Positions 42,735 through 51,729 of a stretch of DNA of 64,000 bases are shown in pieces (position 1 is the stretch's first letter; each line of letters opens with the position of its first letter). Where the stretch lies: contig OZ220466.1 in NCBI GenBank assembly GCA_965116055.1, positions 992,001 through 1,056,000 on the forward strand, written 5' to 3'. The DNA is from Bin55 sp965116055 (GTDB taxonomy: Bacteria; Pseudomonadota; Gammaproteobacteria; Pseudomonadales; Azotimanducaceae). The translations under genes and the position numbers were made by a program. Below the pieces are notes generated by a model. That model saw nothing but the letters and a program-made list of their open reading frames with translations. It did no database searches and had not been told where the DNA came from.

Positions 42735-43788
42735 ACACGTCGTGGTCACCGGCGGCGGTACGGCCGGGCACGTTATCCCCGCGATTCCGATCATTGAGAG
42801 ACTGCTTGAAGACGGATTACGCGTTACATTCATTGGCTCATCAAGCGGCTTAGAAGAGCGATTGGTCGAAGGGCTTGATGTGACGTTCCATGCTATTACC
42901 ACCGGTAAATTACGGCGGTATTTCTCATTAGAAAATCTCGTTGACGTATTTCGGGTCTTTGTGGGAATTTGGCAGGCGTTTTGGTTGCTGTGGCGCATTA
43001 AGCCTATGGTTGTGTTTTCAAAAGGGGGCTATGTCGCGTTCCCAGTCGTTTTCGCCGCATGGTTGAATCGCGTGCCAATTGTGGCGCATGAATCCGACCT
43101 TACACCGGGTCTTGCCAATCGGTTATGCCTACCGTTTCTCAAATCACTATGCTTGAATTTCCCGGAAACCAAAACTCGGGCCCGTCGCGTGCTTGTAACG
43201 GGTACCGCAGTACGCCCTGAGCTTCTTGCAGGCAATGCAAAACGTGGACGAGATTGGTTGGGCGTGCCGGAGGGCCGACGAGTGCTTGTGGTCGTGGGCG
43301 GCAGTTTAGGCGCGGTTGCTATCAATGCGGTCGTACGCGATGCTTTGGATCAGCTGTGCGCTACGCACTTTATCGTGCATGTGTGCGGTGCGGGACAGGT
43401 CGACCTAAGCTACGAACGTTCCAACTACGTACAACATGAGTACATCACCCATAAGTGGGGTGATGTACTCGCCGCGGCCGACTTGGTGTTGTCGCGTTCA
43501 GGAGCCAACGCCTTGTATGAGTTACTCGCGTTGCGCAAGGTGAATATCCTGACGCCGTTGACACGCCGCGCTAGCCGTGGGGATCAGATTGAAAACGCTG
43601 CTATGGCTGAACGACACGGTTGGAGTTTTGTACTCCCTGAAGAGACGCTTGATCGGCAGTCGTTATTGGATGCCGTGTCTTTCGTTGAACGTGATCTTGA
43701 TTATTGGCGCGACAAGCTAAGAACTTTCAAGTTGCGCGATAGCGTTACGTTAATTTACGAGGAGCTTGCTCGGGTAGCAAGACGCTAG
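42721..43788 (+). CDS. murG: MurG-family N-acetylglucosaminyltransferase, Firmicutes-type
   Basis: A 355-residue GT28 enzyme, predicted to add GlcNAc to lipid I at the inner membrane face. TGGGTAGHV at the N-terminus is the universal motif. The middle part reads TTGKLRRYF, FSKGGYV, HESDLTPGLAN and RRASRGDQIENA, which are the versions known from streptococcal and clostridial MurG, whereas E. coli type enzymes have GMGGYVSG and HEQN. It lies behind hda rather than in a division cluster. The TTG start at 42721 overlaps hda by 14 bases; a TTG at 42700 is also in frame. It may be a second, acquired copy. A 13-bp hairpin lies inside the gene. Confidence 0.85.
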   Translation: MARTRHVVVTGGGTAGHVIPAIPIIERLLEDGLRVTFIGSSSGLEERLVEGLDVTFHAITTGKLRRYFSLENLVDVFRVFVGIWQAFWLLWRIKPMVVFSKGGYVAFPVVFAAWLNRVPIVAHESDLTPGLANRLCLPFLKSLCLNFPETKTRARRVLVTGTAVRPELLAGNAKRGRDWLGVPEGRRVLVVVGGSLGAVAINAVVRDALDQLCATHFIVHVCGAGQVDLSYERSNYVQHEYITHKWGDVLAAADLVLSRSGANALYELLALRKVNILTPLTRRASRGDQIENAAMAERHGWSFVLPEETLDRQSLLDAVSFVERDLDYWRDKLRTFKLRDSVTLIYEELARVARR

Positions 43789-43830
43789 TCGTTTTCGCGC
43801 ACTGTTTGCATGCATCGTTCGAAATTGCCC

Positions 43831-45609
43831 TCAGCGTCGAAGCGGATCCGGCCTACGCTGCTGTCGAAGTAGGAATCGATTTGGGGCCAATAAAGGCGAT
43901 ATTGCAGGTATCCCTATGGGGATCTCGTTAAGTAGCGTGCTAGCCAATAGTTCGGCCGCAAAGGCGGTTGTGATGGTGCCACTGCTCCCATGCCCCCAAC
44001 TCACCCATTGATTACGGCCAACTGAGCCGACCACGGGCAGACGGTCCGACGTCACAACGCGATCTGCCCGGAAGCTAAACATATGGCGAATGTTTGTATC
44101 TGGGAGTAAGCGGGTAATCCTTTGCCGATTCGTATGAGCAGCTGAACCGGCAGCCCAGGGTTTGTATTCATAGGTTGATCCGGCAAAGAGAATACTGTCG
44201 CGAGACGCTACGTAGCCGTCGCGAGCAACCAGAGGGCTGATCAATTGCGTCGCCTCGTCAGCAGAAAACGCATCCACCTGTCCGGGGATCGCGATAGCTT
44301 CGATTGGCAACGAATTAATCGGGTTCAATAGCTTGGCGCCGGTTGCGTAGATTTGTGGTGCATCCATAGCGTGAGCGTGGTTGCGATGTTCGTCTAGCGC
44401 GAGGTGAATGAGGTCGTGGTGAGTTAGCGTTCTACAAAGATCAGGGCCGTTCACAATAGCCGATTTAGGAAACCATGCACCACTCTCTACGATATAGCCA
44501 TGACTGCGTTGACGTATTTCCATCGCATTCAACATGGTAACCCAATCGTTTTCAACGAGCGTCGCCACCTCCGTTAGACGCTCGATAGACATACCAGAGT
44601 CCGCTAAGTGGAGGCCGCCAACGCATGTGACAGGGTCGAATCGTTGTAGCAAGGCTTGCGCGTGGGCGTATGCGTGAAGTCTGAAAGCCGCAACCGGCGT
44701 ATCGGCAGACGATAAGCGAGGGTGTTGAATGGCAGCAGGGATCGCGGATGTGGCGGCGCCGACTTGAGTTTCCCGCTCATATAGCCTAACCGGCACACCT
44801 TTGTAGGCTAGTGTACGTGCGACAATCGTACCAGCGAAACCGCCGCCGATCACGACTACTTGTCGAGGTACAAACGTTGATGTTAGGCCTTTTTTGTCGA
44901 TTTCAGCAAGTGTGGTGTGACGTTTTTGCGGTGGTTGATTTTCAATTCGCGTCACTTTAAATCCAGCGTTGTGCAAAGCTTTGCGGACGCGACCAGCTGC
45001 GGAATACGTTGTAACAGTCCCGTGTGGGTTGGTGAGCGCTCGCATGGACATGAATAAGCCAGGCGACCACATTTGAGGATTGCGGTCGGGCGCAAACCCG
45101 TCTAGAAACCACGCGTCAATACCCTGACGGTCCGCGACTGCAAACTCGTGTAACGCTTCGTTGATGTCAGCGTAGCATAAGGTGAGTTCGAGTCTGCCGG
45201 CATTGAAGTACCGTCGGTGCCAGCCTCGCACGCGAGGCGGCAACTGCGACAGCAACTCGTCAATCATGGCCACATCGGCTCTATAGCTTGACAGCGCTCG
45301 CTTCATGTCGGTGCGTTCGAGTGGGAATCTATCTACGCTAACGTAGCGAACTCGAGTGTTAATCCTGCGATCAATCAGCCCGCGTGCAAGCGTCAGGAAA
45401 TTAAGGCCGGTACCGAATCCAAATTCGAAAATCGAGAATGTCTTACTTGACTTGATGCGCTCGAATACGTGTGCAGGTTCAATAAATGCCCGAAGTGTCT
45501 CCTTCGGTCCATCAGGTGCAAAATAGATATCGTCGAACGACCTTGAATGAAGTCGCCCGTTGACCCATGCGACATCGGCGCCAGTTAGCGGTACGAGGAA
45601 GTTGCGCAA
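43831..45609 (-). CDS. mnmC: bifunctional tRNA mnm5s2U biosynthesis protein MnmC
   Basis: A 592-residue fusion of an SAM methyltransferase (MnmC2; FEFGFGTGLNFLTLA near residue 62, AWFLDGFAPDRNPQMW near 165) and an FAD oxidoreductase (MnmC1; VVIGGGFAGTIVA near residue 250). It removes the carboxymethyl group of cmnm5U34 and methylates the product in tRNAs for Lys, Glu and Gln. Length is near the 668 of E. coli. The start is a TTG at 45609. The gene is divergent from an amidohydrolase. Confidence 0.94.
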   Translation of the reverse strand: MRNFLVPLTGADVAWVNGRLHSRSFDDIYFAPDGPKETLRAFIEPAHVFERIKSSKTFSIFEFGFGTGLNFLTLARGLIDRRINTRVRYVSVDRFPLERTDMKRALSSYRADVAMIDELLSQLPPRVRGWHRRYFNAGRLELTLCYADINEALHEFAVADRQGIDAWFLDGFAPDRNPQMWSPGLFMSMRALTNPHGTVTTYSAAGRVRKALHNAGFKVTRIENQPPQKRHTTLAEIDKKGLTSTFVPRQVVVIGGGFAGTIVARTLAYKGVPVRLYERETQVGAATSAIPAAIQHPRLSSADTPVAAFRLHAYAHAQALLQRFDPVTCVGGLHLADSGMSIERLTEVATLVENDWVTMLNAMEIRQRSHGYIVESGAWFPKSAIVNGPDLCRTLTHHDLIHLALDEHRNHAHAMDAPQIYATGAKLLNPINSLPIEAIAIPGQVDAFSADEATQLISPLVARDGYVASRDSILFAGSTYEYKPWAAGSAAHTNRQRITRLLPDTNIRHMFSFRADRVVTSDRLPVVGSVGRNQWVSWGHGSSGTITTAFAAELLASTLLNEIPIGIPAISPLLAPNRFLLRQQRRPDPLRR

Positions 45610-45644
45610 ATTAGAATGAATTGGTCAATTCAGGATTAATTCCC

Positions 45645-46760
45645 ATGTCTATCGTTATTGATTGTGATTCGCATGTGATGGAACCACCTGATCTGTGGTT
45701 GAACTATCTTGAATCGAAATATCGGTCACGCGCCATTCGAATCGAAGAAAACGATGGTGTCGAGCAGTTGATTATTGGCGAACAGGTTGTTCTGCAGGGG
45801 GTGTTGGGCGGCTTAGGCGGTGCGAACCTTAATCCTGTGGAATTGTTTACGCAGGGCGCTAAATACATGGATGGTTGTCCTCCGGCAAGCTACGATGCCC
45901 GCGCGCGGGCCGTCATGTTGGACGAATGGGGTGTGGACCGCGGTGTGTTGTTCCCCACCATTGGCATTCTGCCATTTCCGGTTGAAGAGATTGAACTAGC
46001 ATCCGCATACTGTCGCGCCTACAACCGCTGGCAGACGGATTTCTATCGCGATGCACCGGATCGCGTAGTCCCTATCGCTGCCTTGAATTGGCTTGATGTA
46101 GACGAAGCAGCACGAGAATTGAATCGTTGCATCAAGGCTGGCTTTCGTGGGTTGTTCGTTCCACCTGAAGTGTGCGGAGACCACCGTCCGGGTGAATCCC
46201 ATTTCGACCCGATCTGGCGCATCTGCGACGAAGCCAAGGTACCTGGTTGTTTTCACGTTATTGTGCGTTTTTCAGGTACGGCAGCTGCGTTCGGCGAGTG
46301 GTCGCGCGGGCAAAAAAATTTGGGCGGTGTGTTTACATTTGGGCTAGGCGCTACGGGTCAATTGATTCCTGCGATGGCCAGTGTCGTCCTTGATGGCTTA
46401 TTCGACCGATTTCCGAATTTGAAAATCGTGAGCGTTGAAGCCGGATGCGGCTACGCGGCGTATCTCATGGATCGACTTGACGAAAAACATCATTTCTTTG
46501 GGTTCGCCAGTGGGTTGCGTATGAAACCTAGCGATTACATCAAGCGCAATTGCTATTTCGTCGCCGAGCCGGAAGAGCGGACCATTGACGCCATGTGCGA
46601 TCTCGTTGGCGAGGATCGCATTCTCTGGGGGAGTGACTATCCGCATGTCGATTCGCGTTTGGACGCACGTCAGCTCATTGATATTTCAGTTGCGGAACTG
46701 AAACCAAAACGGCGCGATAAAGTACTCGGCGAGAACGCGGTCGCTTTGTTCAATTTGTAG
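45645..46760 (+). CDS. amidohydrolase family protein (ACMSD-like)
   Basis: A 371-residue TIM-barrel metal hydrolase/decarboxylase of the amidohydrolase 2 family. It opens with DCDSHVMEPPDLW, has an internal HVIVRFSG with a metal histidine and ends with WGSDYPHVDSR, as in aminocarboxymuconate semialdehyde decarboxylase and related enzymes. The ATG at 45645 has AGGA eight bases upstream; an ATG at 45621 is less likely. It stands between mnmC and a desaturase. The substrate is unknown. Confidence 0.88.
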   Translation: MSIVIDCDSHVMEPPDLWLNYLESKYRSRAIRIEENDGVEQLIIGEQVVLQGVLGGLGGANLNPVELFTQGAKYMDGCPPASYDARARAVMLDEWGVDRGVLFPTIGILPFPVEEIELASAYCRAYNRWQTDFYRDAPDRVVPIAALNWLDVDEAARELNRCIKAGFRGLFVPPEVCGDHRPGESHFDPIWRICDEAKVPGCFHVIVRFSGTAAAFGEWSRGQKNLGGVFTFGLGATGQLIPAMASVVLDGLFDRFPNLKIVSVEAGCGYAAYLMDRLDEKHHFFGFASGLRMKPSDYIKRNCYFVAEPEERTIDAMCDLVGEDRILWGSDYPHVDSRLDARQLIDISVAELKPKRRDKVLGENAVALFNL

Positions 46761-46886
46761 GTTGCTCGCTCTACAATAGCTTACAGGATTCAAGGTATAC
46801 TCGCCAGCAACGAGCGTTTTACCTTGACGACTCGCGCGATTTGACGTTTCCTTTTGACCCGTGATGGAGGCAAAGTTCTGGAAAAT

Positions 46887-48095
46887 ATGATGGATTGGCT
46901 GTTTGGCCTCGTCGGTTTATCTGTATGGGCACCGGTTATTTTTACAGTCGTATCCACGCAGCTCACCATTGTGGCGATCACCGTATATCTGCACCGACAC
47001 TCGGCGCATCGCGCATTGGAACTCCACCCTGCGTTGAAGCATGTCTTTCGCTTTTGGCTTTGGGTATCGACAGGCATGTCAACGAAAGAGTGGACTGCCG
47101 TGCATCGCAAACATCACGCGAAGACGGAAACGGACCAAGATCCCCATAGCCCGGTTATCGAAGGTCTCGGCGAGATCGTGTTCAAGGGCGTCAAGTACTA
47201 CCGTCAAGGGATCACGCCAGAGACTATGCGTATCTACGGGAAAGGCACGCCTGACGATTGGCTTGAACACAATGTTTACGCGTCGCGCGAGTTTTTGGGT
47301 ATCGGCTTGCTTGCGGTGCTGGATCTTCTTTTATTCGGCGTTACTGGTTTGCTTGTCTGGTTTGTACAAATGCTCTGGACGCCGTTCTGGGCGGCAGGTG
47401 TTATCAACGGCATTGGCCACGCGTGGGGGTACCGAAATTTTGAGTGTCCGGACCATGCAAAAAATATCGTGCCCTGGGCGTTTTTTATAGGCGGCGAAGA
47501 ACTTCACAACAACCACCATACGTATCCGAACTCTCCCAAGTTGTCAGTGAAACCGTGGGAATTCGATATCGGGTGGATGTGGATTAGATTGTTTGAAATG
47601 TGCGGCCTTGCAAAGCCTAATCGTATCGGCCCTGTGGTGATGCAAGACCCCAGCAAGAAAGAGCTTGATATTGATTCGGTGATGGCTCTTGTCAACGATC
47701 GATTCAATGTGATGGCAAAGTTCGGCACTAAAGTTGTGGCTCCGTTGGTACGGACACAATACCAACAGGCTGTAGCGAACCGATCCAGGCGCCTGTTACG
47801 TCGAGCAAAATCATTAATTTGTCGAGACGATACCGTACTTAGCGAATCGGACCAGCAGCACCTTGACGAGATTAAAGCTCGTTTCCCCATGCTTGAGACG
47901 GTTTATGCGTTGCGCGTCAGGTTATCGGATGTATGGAAGAAGCGAACGGGGCATAAATCCGATGTATACGATGCGTTACGCGAATGGTGTCATTTAGCGG
48001 ATAGTCGGCTGAGAGAACTTGGGCACGTGCAGGAATTACAGGCGTTCGTCAATGAACTGAAGTACTATGCAATGCCTAAAACTGCGACAACTTAA
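46887..48095 (+). CDS. membrane acyl-CoA/fatty acid desaturase
   Basis: A protein of about 402 residues of the delta-9 desaturase family. The three diiron histidine boxes are present: HRHSAHRA near residue 36, HRKHH near 75 and HNNHH near 207. Four membrane segments are likely in the first 200 residues. The C-terminal 150 residues are hydrophilic and longer than in short desaturases. It introduces a cis double bond into acyl chains and so tunes membrane fluidity. Either of two adjacent ATGs (46887, 46890) may be the start. Confidence 0.9.
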   Translation: MMDWLFGLVGLSVWAPVIFTVVSTQLTIVAITVYLHRHSAHRALELHPALKHVFRFWLWVSTGMSTKEWTAVHRKHHAKTETDQDPHSPVIEGLGEIVFKGVKYYRQGITPETMRIYGKGTPDDWLEHNVYASREFLGIGLLAVLDLLLFGVTGLLVWFVQMLWTPFWAAGVINGIGHAWGYRNFECPDHAKNIVPWAFFIGGEELHNNHHTYPNSPKLSVKPWEFDIGWMWIRLFEMCGLAKPNRIGPVVMQDPSKKELDIDSVMALVNDRFNVMAKFGTKVVAPLVRTQYQQAVANRSRRLLRRAKSLICRDDTVLSESDQQHLDEIKARFPMLETVYALRVRLSDVWKKRTGHKSDVYDALREWCHLADSRLRELGHVQELQAFVNELKYYAMPKTATT

Positions 48096-48334
48096 TCCAT
48101 AACCCTTGCACCCATGCGTTTTCTTGGTCGGGGTTTCTGCATTCGTCACACGCCAATTCGCTCAATGAGAGCATCATGGCGGTGTGTTCCATAGATCCAT
48201 GCCAGTAGACCGACTTTGGTACGAGCTAGAACAGTCGCCATACTGGTCTCCACTCTATGACTTGAACTGCGTACTGTCGAGAACTACTCCCAGTTAGGTT
48301 GGTTGAAGGCCACAGCACTTTGCAGTGTAGCGTA

Positions 48335-49999
48335 TTACAGGCGAGCGAGCACTTTGATGCCGAGTGCGTCCAACCCTGCTTTTAGCGTCTGTGCGGTTCG
48401 ATAGCAGAGCGTCAGGCGTCCGGCTTTGATCGGATCTGATTCGGTCAAGATGGGACATTGCTCGTAAAACCTCATGAATCGAACTGTTAACTCATATAGA
48501 TACGCGCATAGATAGTGGGGTTTTGCATGGTCAGCCACTTGTTCGAGAACCTCTTGAAAGCGCAACAATTGAACAGCCAGTTGACGCTCAACTTCCGAGT
48601 CAAGCCGTGGGGGCGCATTGGAGTCGTATGTTTCGATATGACCTCGCTCGAAAATACCGAAAATCCTTGCATACGCGTACTGAAGGTAAGGTGCCGTATT
48701 GCCGTCGAATGCGAGCATTTCATTCCAATCAAAGGTGTAATCGCTTAATCGATTTTTCGATAAGTCGGCATATTTGATCGCACCGATCGCGATAGCGCTC
48801 GTTTCTTTCGCGCGTTGTTGCGCGTCAAGATGTGGACTTTTTTCATCGACAAGCGCTGAGGCGCGTTCAATTGCTTCGTCAATGAGGTCACGTAGTAGGA
48901 TGTTGTCGCCAGATCGTGTTTTGAATGGCTTGCCGTCCTCGCCAAGTATCTTGCCGAACGGATGATGCTCAAGTGAAACCGTTGGGTTGATTAGTTCTGC
49001 CAATCTGGCTGCCGCGAACAGCATGTCGAAATGCAGGATTTGTCGAGCGTCGGTGAAATAAAGCACCCGGTCGGCTTTCAAATTGACCTGGCGATGCTGC
49101 AAGGCTGCTAAGTCAGTGGTGTGATAAAGGTACCCGCCATCCGATTTTTGCACGATCATTGGCTGCAATGTACCGTCCTTGTTCTTGAACTGTGGCATAA
49201 AAATGCACCAGGCGCCCTCAGACTCAACTAGGAGCTTTTTATCATCGCGCAAATAGGTTATAAGAGGTGCCAGGTCGTCGTTATAGCTGCTTTCGCCGCG
49301 AATATGTTCAGGTTTAAGCGATACGCCTAATCTAGCGTAAATTTCAGCCATGTGTTGCTGTGCAAGGGACATGAAGTGTTCCCATTGCGCCATGGCGGCA
49401 GGTTCTTTCTGCTGCAGCGCGAGTACCATCGCGCGAGATTTTTCGGCGAACGATGGGTCCGTATCGAATTGGCGACTTGCTTTGATGTAAAGCTTTTCGA
49501 TGTCGCGTAGTTCGGCATGTTGTGCAGCGTGATTCTCGCTCTCTGCAATGTATGCGAGCAGTCGGCCGAATGCGGTTCCCCAATCGCCAATATGGTTCTG
49601 ACGAATGACTACGTGACCTAGCAACTCCAACGTTCGCGCTACTGCATCGCCGATCACTGTACTACGTAGATGTCCTACATGCATCTCTTTAGCGAGATTA
49701 GGCGAAGAAAAATCCACCACGACGCGTTGAGGTATTGATACGGTCGAGAGTAAGGAGGAATTGGTTAACTGTTTTGCGAGATAACTGCTACGCAACCGTA
49801 TATTGAGAAAACCAGGCCCCGCTAGTTCGACGGATTCCGCTAAATCATCAAGGTTGCAATCTTCAAGGACATCGGTGGCGAGTTGCCGCGGGTTGATATG
49901 AGCCTTCTTTGCGGCTCCCATGATCCCGTTGACTTGGAAATCGCCAAATTTTGCCTGTTTCGTTGGCACGACAACCGCCGGCGGTTCGTCTTGGACCAA
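48335..49999 (-). CDS. argS: arginyl-tRNA synthetase, N-terminus uncertain
   Basis: A class I synthetase of at least 554 residues. The HIGH-type motif is EMHVGHLRSTVIGD and the KMSK counterpart is DGKPFKTRSGDN, both as in E. coli ArgS. The C-terminal anticodon-binding part (VMRFYEQCPIL-type segment RFMRFYEQCPIL) is intact. Only the TTG at 49999 is a standard start, yet the frame continues upstream to TAG 50075-50077 with protein-like residues (NLQRTLNKRIEDSLHKL) that match the expected first helix of ArgS. A rare ATC (50056) or ATT (50020) start is therefore possible. Confidence 0.93.
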   Translation of the reverse strand: MVQDEPPAVVVPTKQAKFGDFQVNGIMGAAKKAHINPRQLATDVLEDCNLDDLAESVELAGPGFLNIRLRSSYLAKQLTNSSLLSTVSIPQRVVVDFSSPNLAKEMHVGHLRSTVIGDAVARTLELLGHVVIRQNHIGDWGTAFGRLLAYIAESENHAAQHAELRDIEKLYIKASRQFDTDPSFAEKSRAMVLALQQKEPAAMAQWEHFMSLAQQHMAEIYARLGVSLKPEHIRGESSYNDDLAPLITYLRDDKKLLVESEGAWCIFMPQFKNKDGTLQPMIVQKSDGGYLYHTTDLAALQHRQVNLKADRVLYFTDARQILHFDMLFAAARLAELINPTVSLEHHPFGKILGEDGKPFKTRSGDNILLRDLIDEAIERASALVDEKSPHLDAQQRAKETSAIAIGAIKYADLSKNRLSDYTFDWNEMLAFDGNTAPYLQYAYARIFGIFERGHIETYDSNAPPRLDSEVERQLAVQLLRFQEVLEQVADHAKPHYLCAYLYELTVRFMRFYEQCPILTESDPIKAGRLTLCYRTAQTLKAGLDALGIKVLARL

Positions 50000-50074
50000 C
50001 TTGTGAAGCGAGTCCTCAATGCGCTTGTTGAGCGTGCGCTGGAGATTGACAGCGATAGCGGTTTGTTCCGTAAA

Positions 50075-50281
50075 CTAGGAAGAATGGCGTCCTGAGTTGT
50101 GAGCTATGGTCGCGATACCGAATATAACCACGAACACGATAACGAAGAGAAGGTGAAAATTTATGCTCGCATCGGTGTTAAACGGGTCGAAAGGTAGCAG
50201 ATAGTGCACCGTCATGACGGTGATAAATGCACCAAGCAGAGCTAAGCCGAGCGTCAACGCAATTCGTCGCGCCCTGTCCAT
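50075..50281 (-). CDS. small two-helix membrane protein
   Basis: A 68-residue protein with two hydrophobic segments, ALTLGLALLGAFITVMTV (about 8-25) and LLFVIVFVVIFGIATIA (about 44-60). I recognise no family. It lies between the cyclophilin and argS genes on the same strand, 9 bases after the cyclophilin stop; its own 3' end runs to the stop preceding the argS frame. Spacing suggests one operon and a real gene. Confidence 0.6.
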   Translation of the reverse strand: MDRARRIALTLGLALLGAFITVMTVHYLLPFDPFNTDASINFHLLFVIVFVVIFGIATIAHNSGRHSS

Positions 50282-50290
50282 GACCTTCTG

Positions 50291-50854
50291 TTACTGAATT
50301 TCGATATTATGGATGACGGTTTTCTCCTTCGGCACATCACTATGCCCCGCTTCGTTACCGGTCTCCGACCGTTCGATCTCGTGCACAACCTCCATGCCAC
50401 GGACGACCTTACCGAATACAGCATAGCCGACTTGCGTGCCGCGTGCGTTTAGGTTTTCATTATTCGCGACATTGATAAAAAACTGCGCGCTTGCAGAATC
50501 TGGGTCCGAGGTCCTCGCCATGGCAATCGTACCGGTATCGTTACTCACCTGATTGAATGATTCATTTTTAATTGTTTTCCCTACTTGGCGCTGATTCATA
50601 TCGCGGTCAAAGCCGCCGCCTTGAATCATAAATCCCGCAATGACGCGATGAAAAATCAAACCGTCATAGTGGTCCTTTTTAACCAAATCAAGAAAGTTGG
50701 TGGCGGTAATGGGCGACTTATCAACATAGATTTCGACCTCAATCGCGCCTCGACTGGTATTGAAGATCACAGTTGGGTTAGCATCTTCCGACATAATAAA
50801 AAGTCCACACAATAACAAACTTACGATGACACCAGATCGGAAAATAACTTTCAT
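50291..50854 (-). CDS. peptidyl-prolyl cis-trans isomerase (cyclophilin), exported
   Basis: A 187-residue cyclophilin. An N-terminal signal segment (VIFRSGVIVSLLLCGLFI) points to the periplasm, as for E. coli PpiA. The catalytic core shows FHRVIAGFMIQGGGFD, with later GTIAMARTSDPDSASAQFFIN and YAVFGKVVRGMEVV. It speeds proline isomerisation in folding proteins. The ATG at 50854 places the signal at the N-terminus; an ATG at 50866 is four codons upstream. Confidence 0.92.
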   Translation of the reverse strand: MKVIFRSGVIVSLLLCGLFIMSEDANPTVIFNTSRGAIEVEIYVDKSPITATNFLDLVKKDHYDGLIFHRVIAGFMIQGGGFDRDMNQRQVGKTIKNESFNQVSNDTGTIAMARTSDPDSASAQFFINVANNENLNARGTQVGYAVFGKVVRGMEVVHEIERSETGNEAGHSDVPKEKTVIHNIEIQ

Positions 50855-50949
50855 TGAAGACAACAATTGAGTACTCTAGGATCCAGATTAGGCGTGAATT
50901 ATGCGAACGCCGGCGCTTCACGCTTTAACAAAGTCTTGTTATTAGGAAG

Positions 50950-51729
50950 TTAGCTTTGGGTCGGGATCTCAGCCAGGTAGTTTCTTACAGTTGCGCTTAA
51001 ACCATCATTCAGCGCCTCTGAAATGAGCGCGTGGCCTATTGACACCTCCGCAATGTCAGCAATTGAACAGAATTTCTTGACATTGTGCTGATTCAAGTCA
51101 TGTCCGGCATTAACGCCTAAACCTAATTCACTAGCTCGTTTTGCCGCGAGTTTATACGTGGATAATCGTTCTTCCGCAAGCGTTGATTCAAGGCCGAAGT
51201 TTTCTGTAGCTTCAACCCACGGCCCTGTATACAGTTCGATTCTGTCTGCGCGAAGGTCATAAGCAAGTTCGACTTGCTCAAGATCCGGCTCAAGAAAAAG
51301 GCTCGTTCGAATGCCTAGTTCCTGGTAACGGCGAACGTATGTTGCCGCTGCGGCAAATGTTCTTTCGTCTTTAAGATCCCAACCGTGATCGGACGTCAGT
51401 TGCTCATCGGTATCGGGTACCAACGTACACTGATCCGGTTGCGCAGCGGTAATGATCTCATTGAAACCTGGATAACCGTTGTCGCGCTTACCTGCATTAG
51501 GATTCCCTTCGATATTGAATTCGATGTCTTGGCGATCGCGCAGAAAGTCACGGATTCGAGAAACGTCTTCCGGCCGGATGTGACGCTGGTCGGAACGCGG
51601 GTGCACGGTGATGCCGTGAGCGCCCGCATCAAGAATGACCGTGCAACAAGCGATCAGATCAGGCTTGGATCCTGCCCGTGCATTGCGTAGCCATGCGATT
51701 TTGTTAACATTGACGGAAAGGCGCGTCAT
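50950..51729 (-). CDS. pdxJ: pyridoxine 5'-phosphate synthase
   Basis: A 259-residue TIM-barrel enzyme that makes pyridoxine phosphate from deoxyxylulose phosphate and aminoacetone phosphate. Signatures are LSVNVNKIAWLRNARAG, GAHGITVHPRSDQRHI, CTLVPDTDEQLTSDHGWDL and GHALISEAL. The ATG at 51729 (MTRLSVNVNK) gives the family N-terminus and overlaps the upstream gene stop (ATGA). It is slightly longer than the E. coli enzyme (243). Confidence 0.95.
   Translation of the reverse strand: MTRLSVNVNKIAWLRNARAGSKPDLIACCTVILDAGAHGITVHPRSDQRHIRPEDVSRIRDFLRDRQDIEFNIEGNPNAGKRDNGYPGFNEIITAAQPDQCTLVPDTDEQLTSDHGWDLKDERTFAAAATYVRRYQELGIRTSLFLEPDLEQVELAYDLRADRIELYTGPWVEATENFGLESTLAEERLSTYKLAAKRASELGLGVNAGHDLNQHNVKKFCSIADIAEVSIGHALISEALNDGLSATVRNYLAEIPTQS

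Noticed and set aside
48159..48254. 31-codon minus-strand frame downstream of argS
   Set aside because: Too short, no ribosome-binding site, and no sign of conservation that I can judge; the 239-base gap otherwise shows nothing.
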